A DNA stretch of 64,000 nt from Ceratopteris richardii (taxonomy: Eukaryota > Streptophyta > Polypodiopsida > Polypodiales > Pteridaceae). The notes under the pieces are model-generated. The model made no database searches. It saw nothing but the letters and a program-made list of their open reading frames with translations, and had not been told where the DNA came from. The stretch lies in the NCBI GenBank assembly GCA_020310875.1, contig CM035407.1, positions 71,468,540 through 71,532,539 of the forward strand, given 5' to 3'. The translations under genes were made by a program, and so were the position numbers. The stretch's first letter is position 1, and each line of letters starts with the position of its first letter. Shown piece by piece: positions 31,210 to 42,972 of the stretch.

Positions 31210-32030
31210 CACCAAAAATCTTAAAAAATCATGATAAATCACCATTCTGTGAAAATTTCAAATTTTTTCCAAAATCGCGATTCTCTTGCTATTGGAATTT
31301 CTTGCCTAAAAGTATTCTCAAGGAACATGATTTTAAGGTCATTCTCTGAATCACGATTCTCAGGTTGTGCTCAGAATCACGATGCCTTGGATGTCTCAAA
31401 AAACACAATTTTCTGGTCATTCTCAAAATCGTGATTTTTATGGTGATTCTCAAAGAACACGGTCCTGAGTCAAGATCGCAATTTTCAGGTCAAAAGCACG
31501 ATTCTTTGACAAGATCACGTTTTTAACGATTCTCTGACAACATCACATTTTTCACAATTCTATGTCAAGTTCGTGTTTTTCACGATTTTCTGTCAAGATT
31601 GTGGTCTTCATGATTTTTTGACAAGATCATGTTTTCACGATTCTCTGACAAGATCACATTTTTCACAATTCTCTATCAAGGTCATGTTTTTCAAGATTCT
31701 CTGACAAGACCACATTTTTCACGATTCTAACACGATTTCATTTTTCACGATTCTTTGTGAAGATTGCGTTTTTCTATCTCTCACAAGATCGTGTTTTTCA
31801 TGATTCTCTAACAAGATCATGTTTTTCACAATTCTCTATCAAGATCACATTTTTCATGATTCTCTATCAAGATCACGTTTTCACGATTCTCAGTCAAGAT
31901 CGTGATTTTTGGCGGTTGTTCATGATCGCGGTCCTCACTCAAAATCGTGATTTCCAATTTGTCTCAGGATCGTGATTCTTAGTCAGAATCATGATTTTCT
32001 CATAAAATCGTGTTTCCCTATTTTGACCCC
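31210..32030 (+). repeat. Leader tandem repeat of Gypsy-3, about 28-30-bp unit
   Basis: Roughly 25 degenerate units carry a GATCACGTTTTTCACGATTC-like phrase (variants swap CACGA, CACAA, CATGA) followed by TCTCTGACAA or TCTATCAA. It occupies the same place, between primer site and gag, as the 120-bp array in Gypsy-1 but has a different unit. No coding signal. Confidence 0.85.
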
Positions 32031-32162
32031 TAGGAGCCTAATTTGACATAACTTTTTCATCAAAAGCCCATTTTTGGAGCTCTATAGCTTGTTGGAAAGC
32101 CAAGGGGGATCCAAAGGATTTTGAGCAATAAAGGGAAAATTTTGGACTCTTAACCAAGGCAT

Positions 32163-35100
32163 ATGAACCTTAGATTTGGAAGACACTTAGGAAGGGATAG
32201 ACAAAGCATTGGATCATCTGAGGCTAGTGTCAACCATATAGCTAAGTTGTGGGCACATCAATTTAGTGGATATCCCTATATACTCACTTCAGAAACAAGT
32301 GAGTCAAAAATGTTCTTTAACATGGAGAGACCCATAGGTAACTCAAGCACTACCTATCTATTGACGCGAGAAGGTCCCTATAAAATGCAACTCGAATATA
32401 TCAAGACCAAGCGATTAGGTGTACGCATCTATGAGGATGGTCTAAGGCGATCAATTGTCCACCTCAAAGATCCCGATCAACCCTTCGGACTTGAACACCT
32501 AGTGGTCAAATTCGAAGAAGGTTCATATATTGCTAGCTTACCAGATAGGGCTGATGTTTGGAAATATCATTCCTCAGAATGAGATAGGAAAGCTGGAGGA
32601 AGGAGACCTAGCACAAGAATCCAAGACTCCTCGAGGCAAATTTGTCTTGACCAGAGTGATCACTCCAGATTGGATCCCTCAAGACAACAAAATCATAGAA
32701 CTATTCTTGAATAGAGAAATGGAGGAAGCCTTTTGCAGATTCAGGCTAGATGAACCTAGCAAAATAGCCAGAGTCATCATCTATGAGTTCAAAGATCTTG
32801 AGATACCTGACAAAGTTGTCTATCTAGATAACACGTCGAAGAGAATGTTCTTGGTAATAGAGGATGGTAGGCATGCATACACTTGGCAAGGTGAATTGAT
32901 TTTCCCCCCACCAAGATCTAATGCTTCCCATGGCCTCCAAGGTGTAGGATCATCCAAGGCTCATGAACCTAGAGGGAAAGAGCTAGAGAGAGACCTAAAG
33001 TGAGCTTTGTAAGCCCTATAGGAAGAGAGTGATCAGGATTTGAAAGTGAAAGACCTAAAAGAGAGAGACACTGAGCATGTAGGCATCAAAGAGATGAACA
33101 TGATTTTCAATTGCCTAGACCCCGAGAGTATCCAAGAACCCTTAGACCCTCTCAAGTGGTCAAGACAATGAAAAACTACATTGATGGGTCAAGAGATCCT
33201 TATGATCATGTGGCTGAGTTCAAACAAGTGTTAAGAGCTGAAAAACTTGAGGACTTGTTCACACAATTTGAGGCATTTGGGTTGACTCTCAAGGGTACTG
33301 CTTTAGCTTGTTTTCAACCTCTAAATAGTCATAACTACCAAAATATAGGTCAACTGCTAGAAGCATTCATTGTGGAATTTTCTAAGAGTGGCGTGAGGCA
33401 TAACACATCATCATTGATCCACAGCTTCAAGTAGACACCCCAAGAAACAGTTCGACTAGCTAGATGCAGATTTAAACAATACATGGAGAGATGTCCCACA
33501 CCTAAATTTCCAACACAAGAAAAAAAAGTTTCCTTACTTTTAGATGGACTTCTAAGCAGGAAACTTAGATCTTATGTATAACTCAAGGAGCCAATCACAC
33601 TAGATCAATGCTTGAGAATGTGCATTGATATAGCAGACAACTTTGGTGAGGAGTTGGAATTGTCCAAACTCTATAAGGATTCTGACAATTTCACTAGTCA
33701 TACATTCAGACCCTCCACTGAGATAGATGAGATAGCTGAGCAAGTTACCAAGGACCTAGGAGTTCAAAATAGACAAACACCTAGAGTCACCTCATTTAAG
33801 CGATGTTATACTTGCGGAGGTGACCACATGGCTAATGTATGCCCAATGCAAAACCAGAATGTGAGAGAATTGAATGCTCCATATTGCACTATAGAGAGAA
33901 AATATATAAACCATACGGATCAAGATTGCTCGTAAAATAGGCAAGCTGTCAGACAAACTTATCAGCAACCTTACCAATAGGGTAGGTATCAGAACCAATA
34001 CCAATAGTCTTATTATAGTCGAGAACATTAATATCACCTCAATACCAACAACAATATCAGGCACCATATCGGCCACAACAGGTCCTAGGAAACCAACCGC
34101 CACCTCCTACCAATGTGACTCCAGTTAAGTATGCAGTGGCAGAAGAGAACCCGAATAGAGCATTGGTGCTGATGACCCCTTTGGTCTCAAAAAATGATCC
34201 TTATGCTTAAGGATTTGACTACACTCATGAAGATAGTCCACAAGCTTAGTATATAGCCACTTCAGCATAGTGAGACTTCCATATCAATATGAGGCACTAT
34301 TTATGGAACCAAATTGGGAGCCAAAATACTCTAATATCATGTATACGAATCCTAAACCCCAAGCCCCAATTGAGATAAATGAGACCACAAGCCCTTAGAG
34401 GACCATGTTTTAGATGTCAAGATGACCATTTCATTCATGAGTGTCCCCACCCACCTGCTCCATGACAAGGATGGGACATCAAAATACATGATTTTTGTCT
34501 TGAGTGCAGCAAAGAACATCTCCCAAGAGATTGTCCAAGGAACCCTTCTAGTGCACCCAAGTTTACACCCATTAATGTGGTAGGCTTAGTGGTGGATTCA
34601 AGTTCAAGTAGCATTAATGTGGCTCCTATATAGGCAGTCACTAGGGCACAAGCCTTAAAACAGGACAAACCAACTGAACAATCAGAGTCAAGTGAATCAG
34701 GAGAGCCTAGTAAGAGGAAAACAAGAACATGGAAGGATACCAAAGAGAAAGGCAATCGTAAGTGGACTAAAAAGTTATCTGAACTAGAAAGCCTAAATAG
34801 ATACTAAGCAGAGCAACAAGAAGATGAAAGATTAGATTTTGAATCTAATCCTTTACAAGAGTTGCCACAATTCACAGGCCCATGGGAATCTGAATCTCTT
34901 CAGACCAGAGCTCCCACAATATTGATAAGAAATGAAGACTTAGTGGTTCCAAGAAACACAAGCCGTGAAGAACACTAAGGTACAATGTCATCTCACTTTA
35001 GAAGAGTTGCTCAAAGTAAAACTTAAGTTATGGAATCATGTGGCAAATCAAGTTCCAGAACTTGGTTCCAATGTATCATAAGCTAGCTCTAAGAAAAAAA
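32163..35100 (+). pseudogene. Gypsy-3 gag
   Basis: The N-terminal region (32163-33003, in two frames) contains TPRGKFVLTRVITPDWIPQD, the counterpart of Gypsy-1 6430-6480. The capsid core (33111-33434) reads FGLTLKGTALACFQPL and ends TSSLIHSFK-stop. Zinc knuckles are CYTCGGDHMANVC (about 33810), CFRCQDDHFIHEC (about 34410) and CLECSKEHLPRDC (about 34500), all CX2CX3HX4C. A Ser/Glu/Lys-rich linker follows. Stops and frameshifts occur throughout, so no complete protein can be made. Confidence 0.82.
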
Positions 35101-35132
35101 TCCTAGAGATACCTCTAGACAAAATAGGAAAC

Positions 35133-35990
35133 ATGAGTGAAGGTGAAGAAGGTAATACTTATCTTCCAATCACCTACCAAAATTACACAACCAAAGCTAT
35201 CTTAGATTCAATTGTTGTTGTTGTGATTGCGACCACCTCCTTGTGGAAGCAATGGGGAAAAACCACATTAAGACCAACTAGAATGAAGCTTCAAATGGTT
35301 GATGGCCATATTGAAAGACCTCTAGGATTGCTAGAAGGGATAAATCTAACCACTTGTGTAGAGTTTGAGCACACATTTTTCTATATGTGAATTTGGCAAA
35401 AATAATGTCTATGAGTTGATCTTAGGAAGACCATTTCTATGGCAACTACAGATAGTACAAGATGGAGGAACCAACTCCTTGTACTTGCAGCACTTAGGGG
35501 TCACAACCAAGGTCAATTTGAAGGATTATACTTTTAGAGATGTACCACCCCTACAATGGAATCCTATCCACAAGGCTCCAAAAGATTCAATCTCTATGCA
35601 TTTTGAAAGTTCTTTTGATCCATCATGGACGAATGAAGATACTCACTTGTGGATGTGCAAGGTAGCAAAGGAAGAGGAAAGATGCCTAAAAGCTAGAAAA
35701 GAAGTAACTTCTCAAGGAGACAGACTAGTTAGAGACCCAACCTACACACCGATGATCTTTCCAGATGAGGAATTTGAGCCTCATGGTTGGCCAGAAATAT
35801 TAGCCACCATGGACATTGTTGTCAATGAAGAACAGTGGACGGCCATCACAGGAGAAGCATATGACAATAAAGAAAAGACCAAAAAGATTGTAGTAACCAT
35901 TGAAGAGAATGAAGAGTGATGTGCATACATAGGAGAAGATCGAAGTGTGAAGAAGAAGTAGAGCTTGTAGCTCTATTAAGGGAATATAGA
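35133..35990 (+). pseudogene. Gypsy-3 protease 1 and protease-RT spacer
   Basis: EGNTYLPITYQNYTTKAILDS is followed by hydrophobics where Gly-Ala should be (DSIV), so the active site is lost. After a frameshift the domain continues ELILGRPFLWQLQIVQDGG. The spacer PHGWPEILATMDIVVNEE is the counterpart of the Gypsy-1 spacer split by Copia-B. It ends near KKIVVTIEENEE at 35919. Confidence 0.75.
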
Positions 35991-37375
35991 GACGTATTTG
36001 CATGGACCTATAGAGACCTCAAGGGGGTAGATTCCAAAAATATGTTCTCATACTATCCCCATGACGACTGATGCCAAGCCCACCAAATAGAAGCCCTATA
36101 GATATAATGACACTTATGCAGCCAAAATAAAAGAAGAAATTGATAGACTGATTTAAGCTGGATTTATCTATGAGATTGAGCACACTGAATGGGTGTCCCC
36201 TATTGTAGTGGTGCCCAAGAAGAATGGAAAGTTGCGAGTGTGTATTAACCTTAAAGAAGTTAATGCTGCTACAATCAAAGATAGCTATCCGCTTTCAATC
36301 ACCGAACATTTGTTGGAGTGTGTTGCAGGAAAGGAAGTTTACATCTTTCTTGATGGATTTTTAGGTTACAACCAAGTAGCCATTGCCCTAGAAGATCAAC
36401 ACAAAACTGGGCATCTTTGCATTTCGTGTGATGCCATTTGGGATCACCAATGCACCGCCAACATTCCAAAGGCTCATGTGTCATGTCTTCAAAGATTTTT
36501 TGCGGAAGAGCTTAGAAGTATATGTGGATGATTTATGTGCTCATTCCCTAGAAAGAAGATACCACATCCCTGAGCTCAGACAGATCTTCAATAGGTGCAC
36601 AAAATATCGAGTGTGTCTGAACCCAAAGAAGCATGTGTTTATGGTATGACGAGGTAAAATCTTAAGTCACATTGTTTCTAAGAATGGAATATCTACAAAT
36701 GGGGACAAAGTAAGAGCCATAGCAGAGTTGCCAAGGCCAAGGAACATTAAGGAGGTACAAGCCTTTATGGACCATTGTGGATATTACCGTAGGTTTGTCG
36801 ACATGTATGCGATCATAGCTAAACCTCTTTATGCCTTTTTGACAAATTTTGAGTGGACAGATGAATGCAAAAATTCCTTCAATGAGTTGAAGAGATGTTT
36901 GTGTACAACACCAATACTGACCAATCCTGATTGGAATAAACCATTCCATGTCCATGTACATGCATCCAATTATGCAATAGGATGTGTGCTAGCACAACCC
37001 ACAGGTGAAGGAAATCTAGAATTTCCTATAACTTATGCTAGCAGACAACTAAACACAATTGAACGGAACTATACAACAACCAAAAGAGAAGGATTAGGCA
37101 TGGTATATGCCGTGAAGAAGTTTAGACACTATCTGTTGGCCAATAAGTTCAAGTTTTTCACCGATCATTAAGCTTTATTATATTTGGTCAATAAACCTTG
37201 CAATACAGGATGCCTAGTAAGTTGGTTTCTCTTACTAATGGAATATGATTTTGAAGTAGTTGTTAGAAAAGGTATAACCCACCTCAAGACGGATCACCTG
37301 TCTCGCACCACTTCAGGAGAGTCACCGCAAGGAGTGTCTGATGAACTGCCCAATGCTTATCTGTTAAATTTATAA
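35991..37375 (+). pseudogene. Gypsy-3 reverse transcriptase and RNase H
   Basis: RT pieces are SPIVVVPKKNGKLRVCINL, FLDGFLGYNQVAIALEDQH, then after a frameshift MPFGITNAPPTFQRLMCHVF and YVDDL at about 36519-36533, with both Asp intact here. The connection reads VQAFMDHCGYYRRFVDMYA. RNase H has HVHVHASNYAIGCVLAQP, where the first catalytic Asp is His, and KREGLGMVYAVKKFRHYL. A stop falls inside FFTDH-stop-ALLYLVNKPC. Its better-preserved YVDD shows that the Gypsy-1 change is decay. Confidence 0.88.
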
Positions 37376-38474
37376 GTTGTTCCTAAATGGGCAAATAAGT
37401 TGGTACCTGTCCTAACCTTCGGACCCGCAAATAAGAATGTGAAAACAAACAAAGATGAAGTTGTAATATCACAAAAATATCAAATATTGGCTAGAAGTAT
37501 GTACAAACAAGATAGAGAGGGTGTATAAGCTTGTTGTGTCAAGGAGGATGAACATAGCAGTTGATTGCCACAAGCCCATGAAGGATTGCTAGGAAATCAT
37601 TATTCTAAACAATGAACATTGCAAAATCTAAAATGTTTAGGAGTGTATTGGCCTAGTATGGATAGAGAAATACATGAATGGATTAAGAATTGTCCAATGT
37701 GCTAGGAGAGACCCCCAGTGAAGCATGCTACCCTTTATCACATGTCGTTAATTCCATAATGGAGCACTCCATTGGTAGAATTTATGAAATCGGGAACACT
37801 ACCCAATGAGGCTAGTCTAGCAAGAAAATGAAGCATGGAGAAAGAGGCTCAAGATTACGCCTTAGTAGGAGACAGCCTATATCAAAGAGGCAAAGATGGT
37901 TACTTAATATTGTGCATTCATGAATCAGGCTATTTGAAAATCTTAGTAACTGCACATAGCGGTTTGCAGGTGGACACTTCAGCCCTGACCAGGTAATTAA
38001 GATCATTCTGTTCTCAGGACTTTGGTGGCCCACTCTTCATATGGCTGCACATACATATGTGAAGAGATGTGACACATGCCAATGTGCATAATATCCAATC
38101 AAAAAAGATGAGATGCCTTTGAGGCCAATGATGGGAGGACATGGATTCTCAAAGTTGGGTATAGACTTTGTAGGTCCAATTAACTCCCCTGCTAGAAACT
38201 CCCATGTAGAGTTCATTATTGTAGACAGATTACCTTACAAAGTGGGTAGAAGTCAAAGCCATGACAAAGAACGGTGATCAAATGATGGCTAAGTTCTTAT
38301 TCGAGAACGTGTTCACCAGATATGGATTACCAATAGAGTTAGTAATTGATAGAGGTACACACTTCTTGAACAAAGTCATTGAAAACCTTCTCCAAGAATT
38401 CTTGGTGATACATAAGAAGTCTACCCCCTATCATCTACAAGCTAACAGACAAGCCAAGAGCACAAATAGGATCA
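37376..38474 (+). pseudogene. Gypsy-3 integrase, broken at its core
   Basis: Remnants of the N-terminal zinc region (about 37560-37720) are heavily mutated. The core shows the FVGPINSP and FIIVD blocks, then LPIELVIDRGTHFLNKVI and STPYHLQANRQAKSTNR, in which the catalytic Glu is Lys. Similarity ends at about 38474. Translation beyond matches copia RNase H, so the rest of integrase is deleted. Confidence 0.8.
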
Positions 38475-38767
38475 AGAGATGATAGGAGAAGTGCCTTTCG
38501 TTATCTTTCATTTACACATTCTAAGCTCATTTCTTGGTCATCAAAGAAGTGACCTATTGTTTTTCTCTCATCTATAGAAGCTGAGTGTAGAGGATTAGAA
38601 AAACATTACAAGTAAGGAGATTGAGATTTCATATATCTCAACTCAACAACAATGTGCATAAACGATGACTACAACATTAGATGGAGTAAGGCTAAACAAA
38701 TCATTGATTGGACTTCATGAGATTGCAAAGGAATGAAGTCTCAAGCATATTTATCTTGAGGGAGAGC
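38475..38767 (+). pseudogene. Copia-E RNase H remnant and polypurine tract
   Basis: The frame reads DDRRSAF, LISWSSKK-stop-PIVFLSS and EAECRGLEK, then after an internal deletion SKEIEISYISTQQQCA and LDGVRLNKSLIGLHEI. These are the C-terminal blocks of copia RNase H, as in Copia-B (SWSSKKQPTVALSSTEAEY; LSYVSTNIQCADLL). TTGAGGGAGAGC at 38756-38767 is the polypurine tract. Confidence 0.8.
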
Positions 38768-39650
38768 TATTGGTACATATGGAAAGCCTAATTTCTTGAT
38801 CATATTTATGGATTACATTAGACTATGAGAAACAATGTGTGTATACACATATCCTTAGAATATTCCTAAAGATAAATCTCACTATAGCTTTACCTATTGT
38901 AAAAGTCTTTTATGATGAAAAGTGGAGAATCAAAGTAGGTTTGAAGGGAGCCAAAAACCAAGAGCCACATTTGAATTCAAAATTCAAATGAGTAGCTAAA
39001 ACGTGACTGGAATCATTTTGTTAGAATCAATCAATTGCTATCTATTAAAATCAAGGAGAAAAGTTTATATATACTTTAGTGAATGGAAGTGTGGGATATG
39101 ACATAGATATCACTTGCATATTGAGTGAACATTGTACTCATCTCATATCCATTGGAATTCTCCAACACCTTCAAGCATTGTAATTTAGGTTTCTATACAT
39201 ATACTTGAAGTTTTCATCATCTTCTTGAGCTATTGTCCATTGTTGTTTTTGTATAGTTGAAGTCAATGAAGTTCATAAGGTCATTGAAGTGAGCCTATGG
39301 TCTCATTATCTCATGTAATGCTTTGATCATGAAGGGAGCACTCTTGTGATCTTGTTTATGCAATATTTGGATCATTGGAGCTTTGTGTACAAAGATATAA
39401 ATCAATCTATATGATTGTCTATGTGTACTATATATTTCCTGAAATGTGCAAATCACACCTGTGAGTTTTTCATCATATTTCTCACTTTCTAGTCACTATA
39501 AATTCGTGAGATAAATATTTTTATATACCACTTTTATGTGTGTAATGATTTAGCTATTTCAAAATCCTATTTGAAATATGAGAAAGCTAAATTTAATTTT
39601 TCCTTTGTTTGATGTACTATCATTCATGCAGATATTCAAAAATCATCACA
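38768..39650 (+). repeat. 3' LTR of Copia-E (right border uncertain)
   Basis: It begins TATTGGTACATATGG right after the polypurine tract, a TG-to-TA change of the usual TGTTGGT start. It includes AATTCAAAATTCAAATGAG near 38971, as in the Copia-B LTR, and TTATATATAC at about 39066. The end could not be fixed by a second copy. From about 39650 to 40389 I see A/T-rich sequence with no recognised feature. Confidence 0.55.
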
Positions 39651-40389
39651 ATGATTTTTGAATATCCAAATAAGTCATGTGAAAGGCAGGGTATCATGAC
39701 ATGAACCTCAAGGATAATGTCATTACTCATCATGTCTTGCATAACTTATATATCCATGGAGCGTTATCTAGTGGAAGATAGGAGGGACTTTGTTAGTAGA
39801 GAGAGAAACCTACCATAAACAAAGTTATTGCATCAGATGAAGGTGAAGTAGAAGCACCAAGGATATCTCTGAGCAGGTATTAAAATCTAAAAATGAGTTT
39901 CTATCACATCTAACATCACATGCATGCATGCAAGCATCATTTAGGAGCTCACATGGTCATTATTAAGATTATTCTCCCTAGTTCTAATTTAAGAGCTTCT
40001 ATTTTTGCTACAAGAGAGGTGTCATTGATTAGCAATCGGATGTTGAAATGCAAGCAATGGACGAGGTAAACCCCTCATTGATTTGAGTTATTCAACTTAT
40101 TAGTCAATTTGCACCTTCTCAATTGCATTCATGAACAATATTTTACATTTTTTATGAAGATGGTTATATCCACCATATTCAAAAGTGTCAAACCATAGCA
40201 TATTCTACTAGACAAAAGAAGAATTCAACACTATGTATGACCTCTCTATCACTACTATAGAACTAGCTATTATATCAAAAAGATCAAATAGCAAGGTAGA
40301 TTGGTTGTTTGTGTTCAAAGTAACTTGATTCAAGGGAAAAATGAAGGCGAAAACATGTCAGTCAAGAGTTATATGATGTAGTAATTGTG

Positions 40390-41462
40390 TTGCATCAAAA
40401 GGTGTTCTAAGAGATACCAATAAACTATGAATTGTTTGTACAGTTTGCAAGAGCCTTTGCATTTGAGAATTGCACTATTGCATAGACATCAATAAATCTA
40501 GTTATGTATCTAGTGGCATGGGCTATAGCTGCAAAAGCATTTGTTGAGATATGTAGGAAGATGGGTATGCTATAATTAAAGATGTAAAAATTTTATAACT
40601 TTTCAAATGATGATGCTTGACCAATTTTAGAGCCTGCGGTGGATGCCAACTTACAAAAATAAAAACAAGATATAGCTAAGTTAAATGTTCCACAAGTTAG
40701 GGCACTTCCATCCATTAGGTTGGTGAAATGTGCTAAGATTATATCTACATTAGAACTTGTAGCTGATAATGAAGGGGTTAAGTTGGATAGGATCAAGTTT
40801 CATTTGGATGAAACTAAGGTATCGAAGATAGTTGAGCCTAAAGTAAGTACAATAGTCATTGAGATGAGAAAAAAAATATTACAAGTAGCTGTATAGGAAT
40901 TGAAAGGTGATGTGGGAATGGCTTATGAGAGGAATATTCAGTGAGACACAAATCTAGATATATATTGTTAATTTGGAGTTGGTAGGTGTTCAATTAGATG
41001 CAAACGACAAGGTTCCTAAACTAGAGGTAATTTAAGCTCTATTGACATTGGCTTGAAGATTTTTGAAAGGGTGAATATTGATCACGTGGATTGTTGCATG
41101 TACATGTTGATACAAGCTATAAGAGGATTGGTTCAATAATGTGGCATTTATCATTTGTAAACAACATGTTAAGCATGTTGGAGTCAAATGACATGTCACC
41201 CTCATTGTTGTTACCTTCCATGTGTGTTACATGTGGTTTGAATATTGAGGAGAGTGTGAGTTTTTTGGTGCACCTTATGCCATGCAACCATTCATGTCAT
41301 TACATTTGTTTTGCAGCACATTGTTGTATGTCAGTCAATTGTTTAGGTGAATGTGGTACTAAAATTCCACAACATATGCAACAAAAATTCTCTCGATGCT
41401 TTAATGGTGCATTCAAATTTGACGGAGGTAAGCTTCTCGAGTTGATTAAATATAGCTACTAG
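40390..41462 (+). pseudogene. Decayed gene with C-terminal RING-like cysteine motif
   Basis: From about 40396 a frame with few stops gives EIPINYELFVQFARAFAFEN and VAWAIAAKAFVEICRKMGML. A second stretch (about 40690-40900) gives IRLVKCAKIISTLELVAD and DRIKFHLDETKVSKIVEPK. The last piece (41091-41462, 123 residues) contains CVTC, 16 residues, then CNHSCHYIC and, 9 residues on, CLGEC. That is a CX2C...CXHX2HX2C...CX3C series, close to a RING finger except for the last spacing. It does not look like any retroelement domain. It is best read as remains of a host gene; a RING E3 ligase relic is a guess. 41463-41689 is A/T-rich without features. Confidence 0.4.
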
Positions 41463-41689
41463 CTTTTAAGTATTAACCTAATGATCTTTAGGTATGGCTT
41501 CTTAACACTTTCAAAGTAGCAAACATATTAAAAATATTGTTTTTTATCTAAAGTTAGGGCTTCTTAACGCATTTTGAGTATAATATATTTCTATTAGCAA
41601 ATTATGATGTCACTAAATAGTTTTATATAGCTTCCATTCATCTTGAATTTAGGTAACAATCATCTATTGCCCTACTTTCCAATCATTTT

Positions 41690-41852
41690 ATAAGTATCAA
41701 TGTATGAATATTTTTCTATCTAGATTAAATAGTTATCTAGTTGTCTACCTATTTAGCTTAATAGCTATACAATAGCTAAATAGTTATATAGCTAGCTACC
41801 TATCAAGCTAAGTAGCTATCTATCTATCTACCTATCAAGCTATTTCACTACC
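41690..41852 (+). repeat. Degenerate TATC/TAGC-rich repeat, left part
   Basis: Successive variants of TAGCTATCTATCTACC and TAAATAGTTATCTAG fill this stretch and resume at 59807 after Gypsy-4. The two parts are one array split by the insertion. Confidence 0.85.
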
Positions 41853-42829
41853 TGTTGAGCCCTAACCGGTTGAAACTAACAAAGTCAAGGTCAAAGCTAT
41901 GCATAGGCAAGAGTAAAGTATCAAAATTCTAGGGTCAAAGTGCACAGGTAGTGCACCTTCAATTGTTCATATAAAGGTCTTTAATTGGTCACAGACAAGA
42001 GGTATTAAATTGGGGAAGTATTGCAGAAGTATTTTTTCTCTTAAGGTTCAAAGGGTGAATTTAAAGTCTTAGGTGCAAAAGTAAAGAATTAAAAGGAAAG
42101 GTGAAGGTATGGGAAGCGGCCGTGTACGCAAAGGTGGAAATACGGCCGCCCAATCAAAATTTTGTTTTAAGTCTAAAGTCACTACAGGACAAAGTAGTGA
42201 GTTGTTGGTGGCCAGTTCAAAAGACAATCTTGGGACATTGAAAGGACACCAAGATTGTATTACAGTTAGAGTGCACGGAACCGGCACACTCAACAAAAGA
42301 GAGACAAAGGCTATTCTTGGGACACACTGGAAGTAAGAAAGAGAGAGAAGTGCAAGAGACACCAGGGGTACGACGACACAGAGAGGTGGAAGTGAAGAGT
42401 GCAAGAGAGGTGGCTAAGGAAGAAGGCAGAGAGTGAGAAGCTAGACCCCAAGGATCTCAAGGTCTCTGTGCAGTGTGCATGCCGACAGAAGATACTCATT
42501 CCTCATCTTGGTGGAAGCTTGGTGTAAGGTGTGCACAAGGATAAGCTTGAAGCAACTGGTGCAGAGGAGGCCGACTGCAAGAAGACTTTGGGATAATTGG
42601 TATTTTGTAATTAAGCACCCTCTGTAGTGCGCACAGAAGTATTGACTCGGATTGTGCTCAAACATTGTAATTGTTTTACTGTAATCAAACTCAAGATTCC
42701 AAGGTGTGCTCCTACAGAAGCTTCCAAGGTTATTTCCTCTGTGAAGTTTCCCAGCTCATTTCTTTCTTTATTCTTTCCTTTTTCTCCTACAAACCCTCAA
42801 ACTCCTTCTCGTCCAAGAATCCCCCAACA
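41853..42829 (+). repeat. 5' LTR of Gypsy-4
   Basis: It aligns with 58822-59806. Differences noticed are a handful of substitutions and an 8-bp length difference near 42555 (59525 in the other copy). TATA-like TATAAAGG is at 41970-41977. Small frames in it recur in the 3' LTR and are not genes. Confidence 0.96.
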
Positions 42830-42833
42830 AATT

Positions 42834-42851
42834 TGGCACGCCCGGTGGGAC
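42834..42851 (+). other. Candidate primer binding site of Gypsy-4
   Basis: TGGCACGCCCGGTGGGAC begins 4 bp after the LTR end. It differs from the Gypsy-1/3 site. I do not assign the tRNA. Confidence 0.65.
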
Positions 42852-42972
42852 CTCCAAGGAGAATTGAGCATAGGAGAAGATCTATTGCACTTGGAAAACA
42901 ATATTCCAGTGTCGACAGTAATACTCTAGTTGACTAAAGAGGTACATACTTATATCAAGTGTCTCATATTAA

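Larger units (their letters stand above)
30337..38474 (+). mobile_element. Gypsy-3: LTR to integrase, 3' end lost
   Basis: In order: LTR, primer site, repeat-bearing leader, gag with three zinc knuckles, protease 1, RT-RNase H and integrase. It breaks off inside the integrase core and is joined to a copia RNase H. The post-integrase region and 3' LTR are missing. Protein similarity to Gypsy-1 is clear over the whole shared part. Confidence 0.85.

Noticed and set aside
31210-32030. Possible CRISPR-like array
   Set aside because: Units are degenerate and contiguous without unique spacers, and lie in a plant retroelement leader.
22000-41850. 3' LTR of Gypsy-1
   Set aside because: I looked for a second copy of 3592-4570 downstream and saw none. 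The LTRs at 23484-24002 and 30011-30830 belong to a different LTR family.
42109-42336. 75-residue + frame repeated at 59078-59305
   Set aside because: It lies in both Gypsy-4 LTRs at the same offset and has no known domain.
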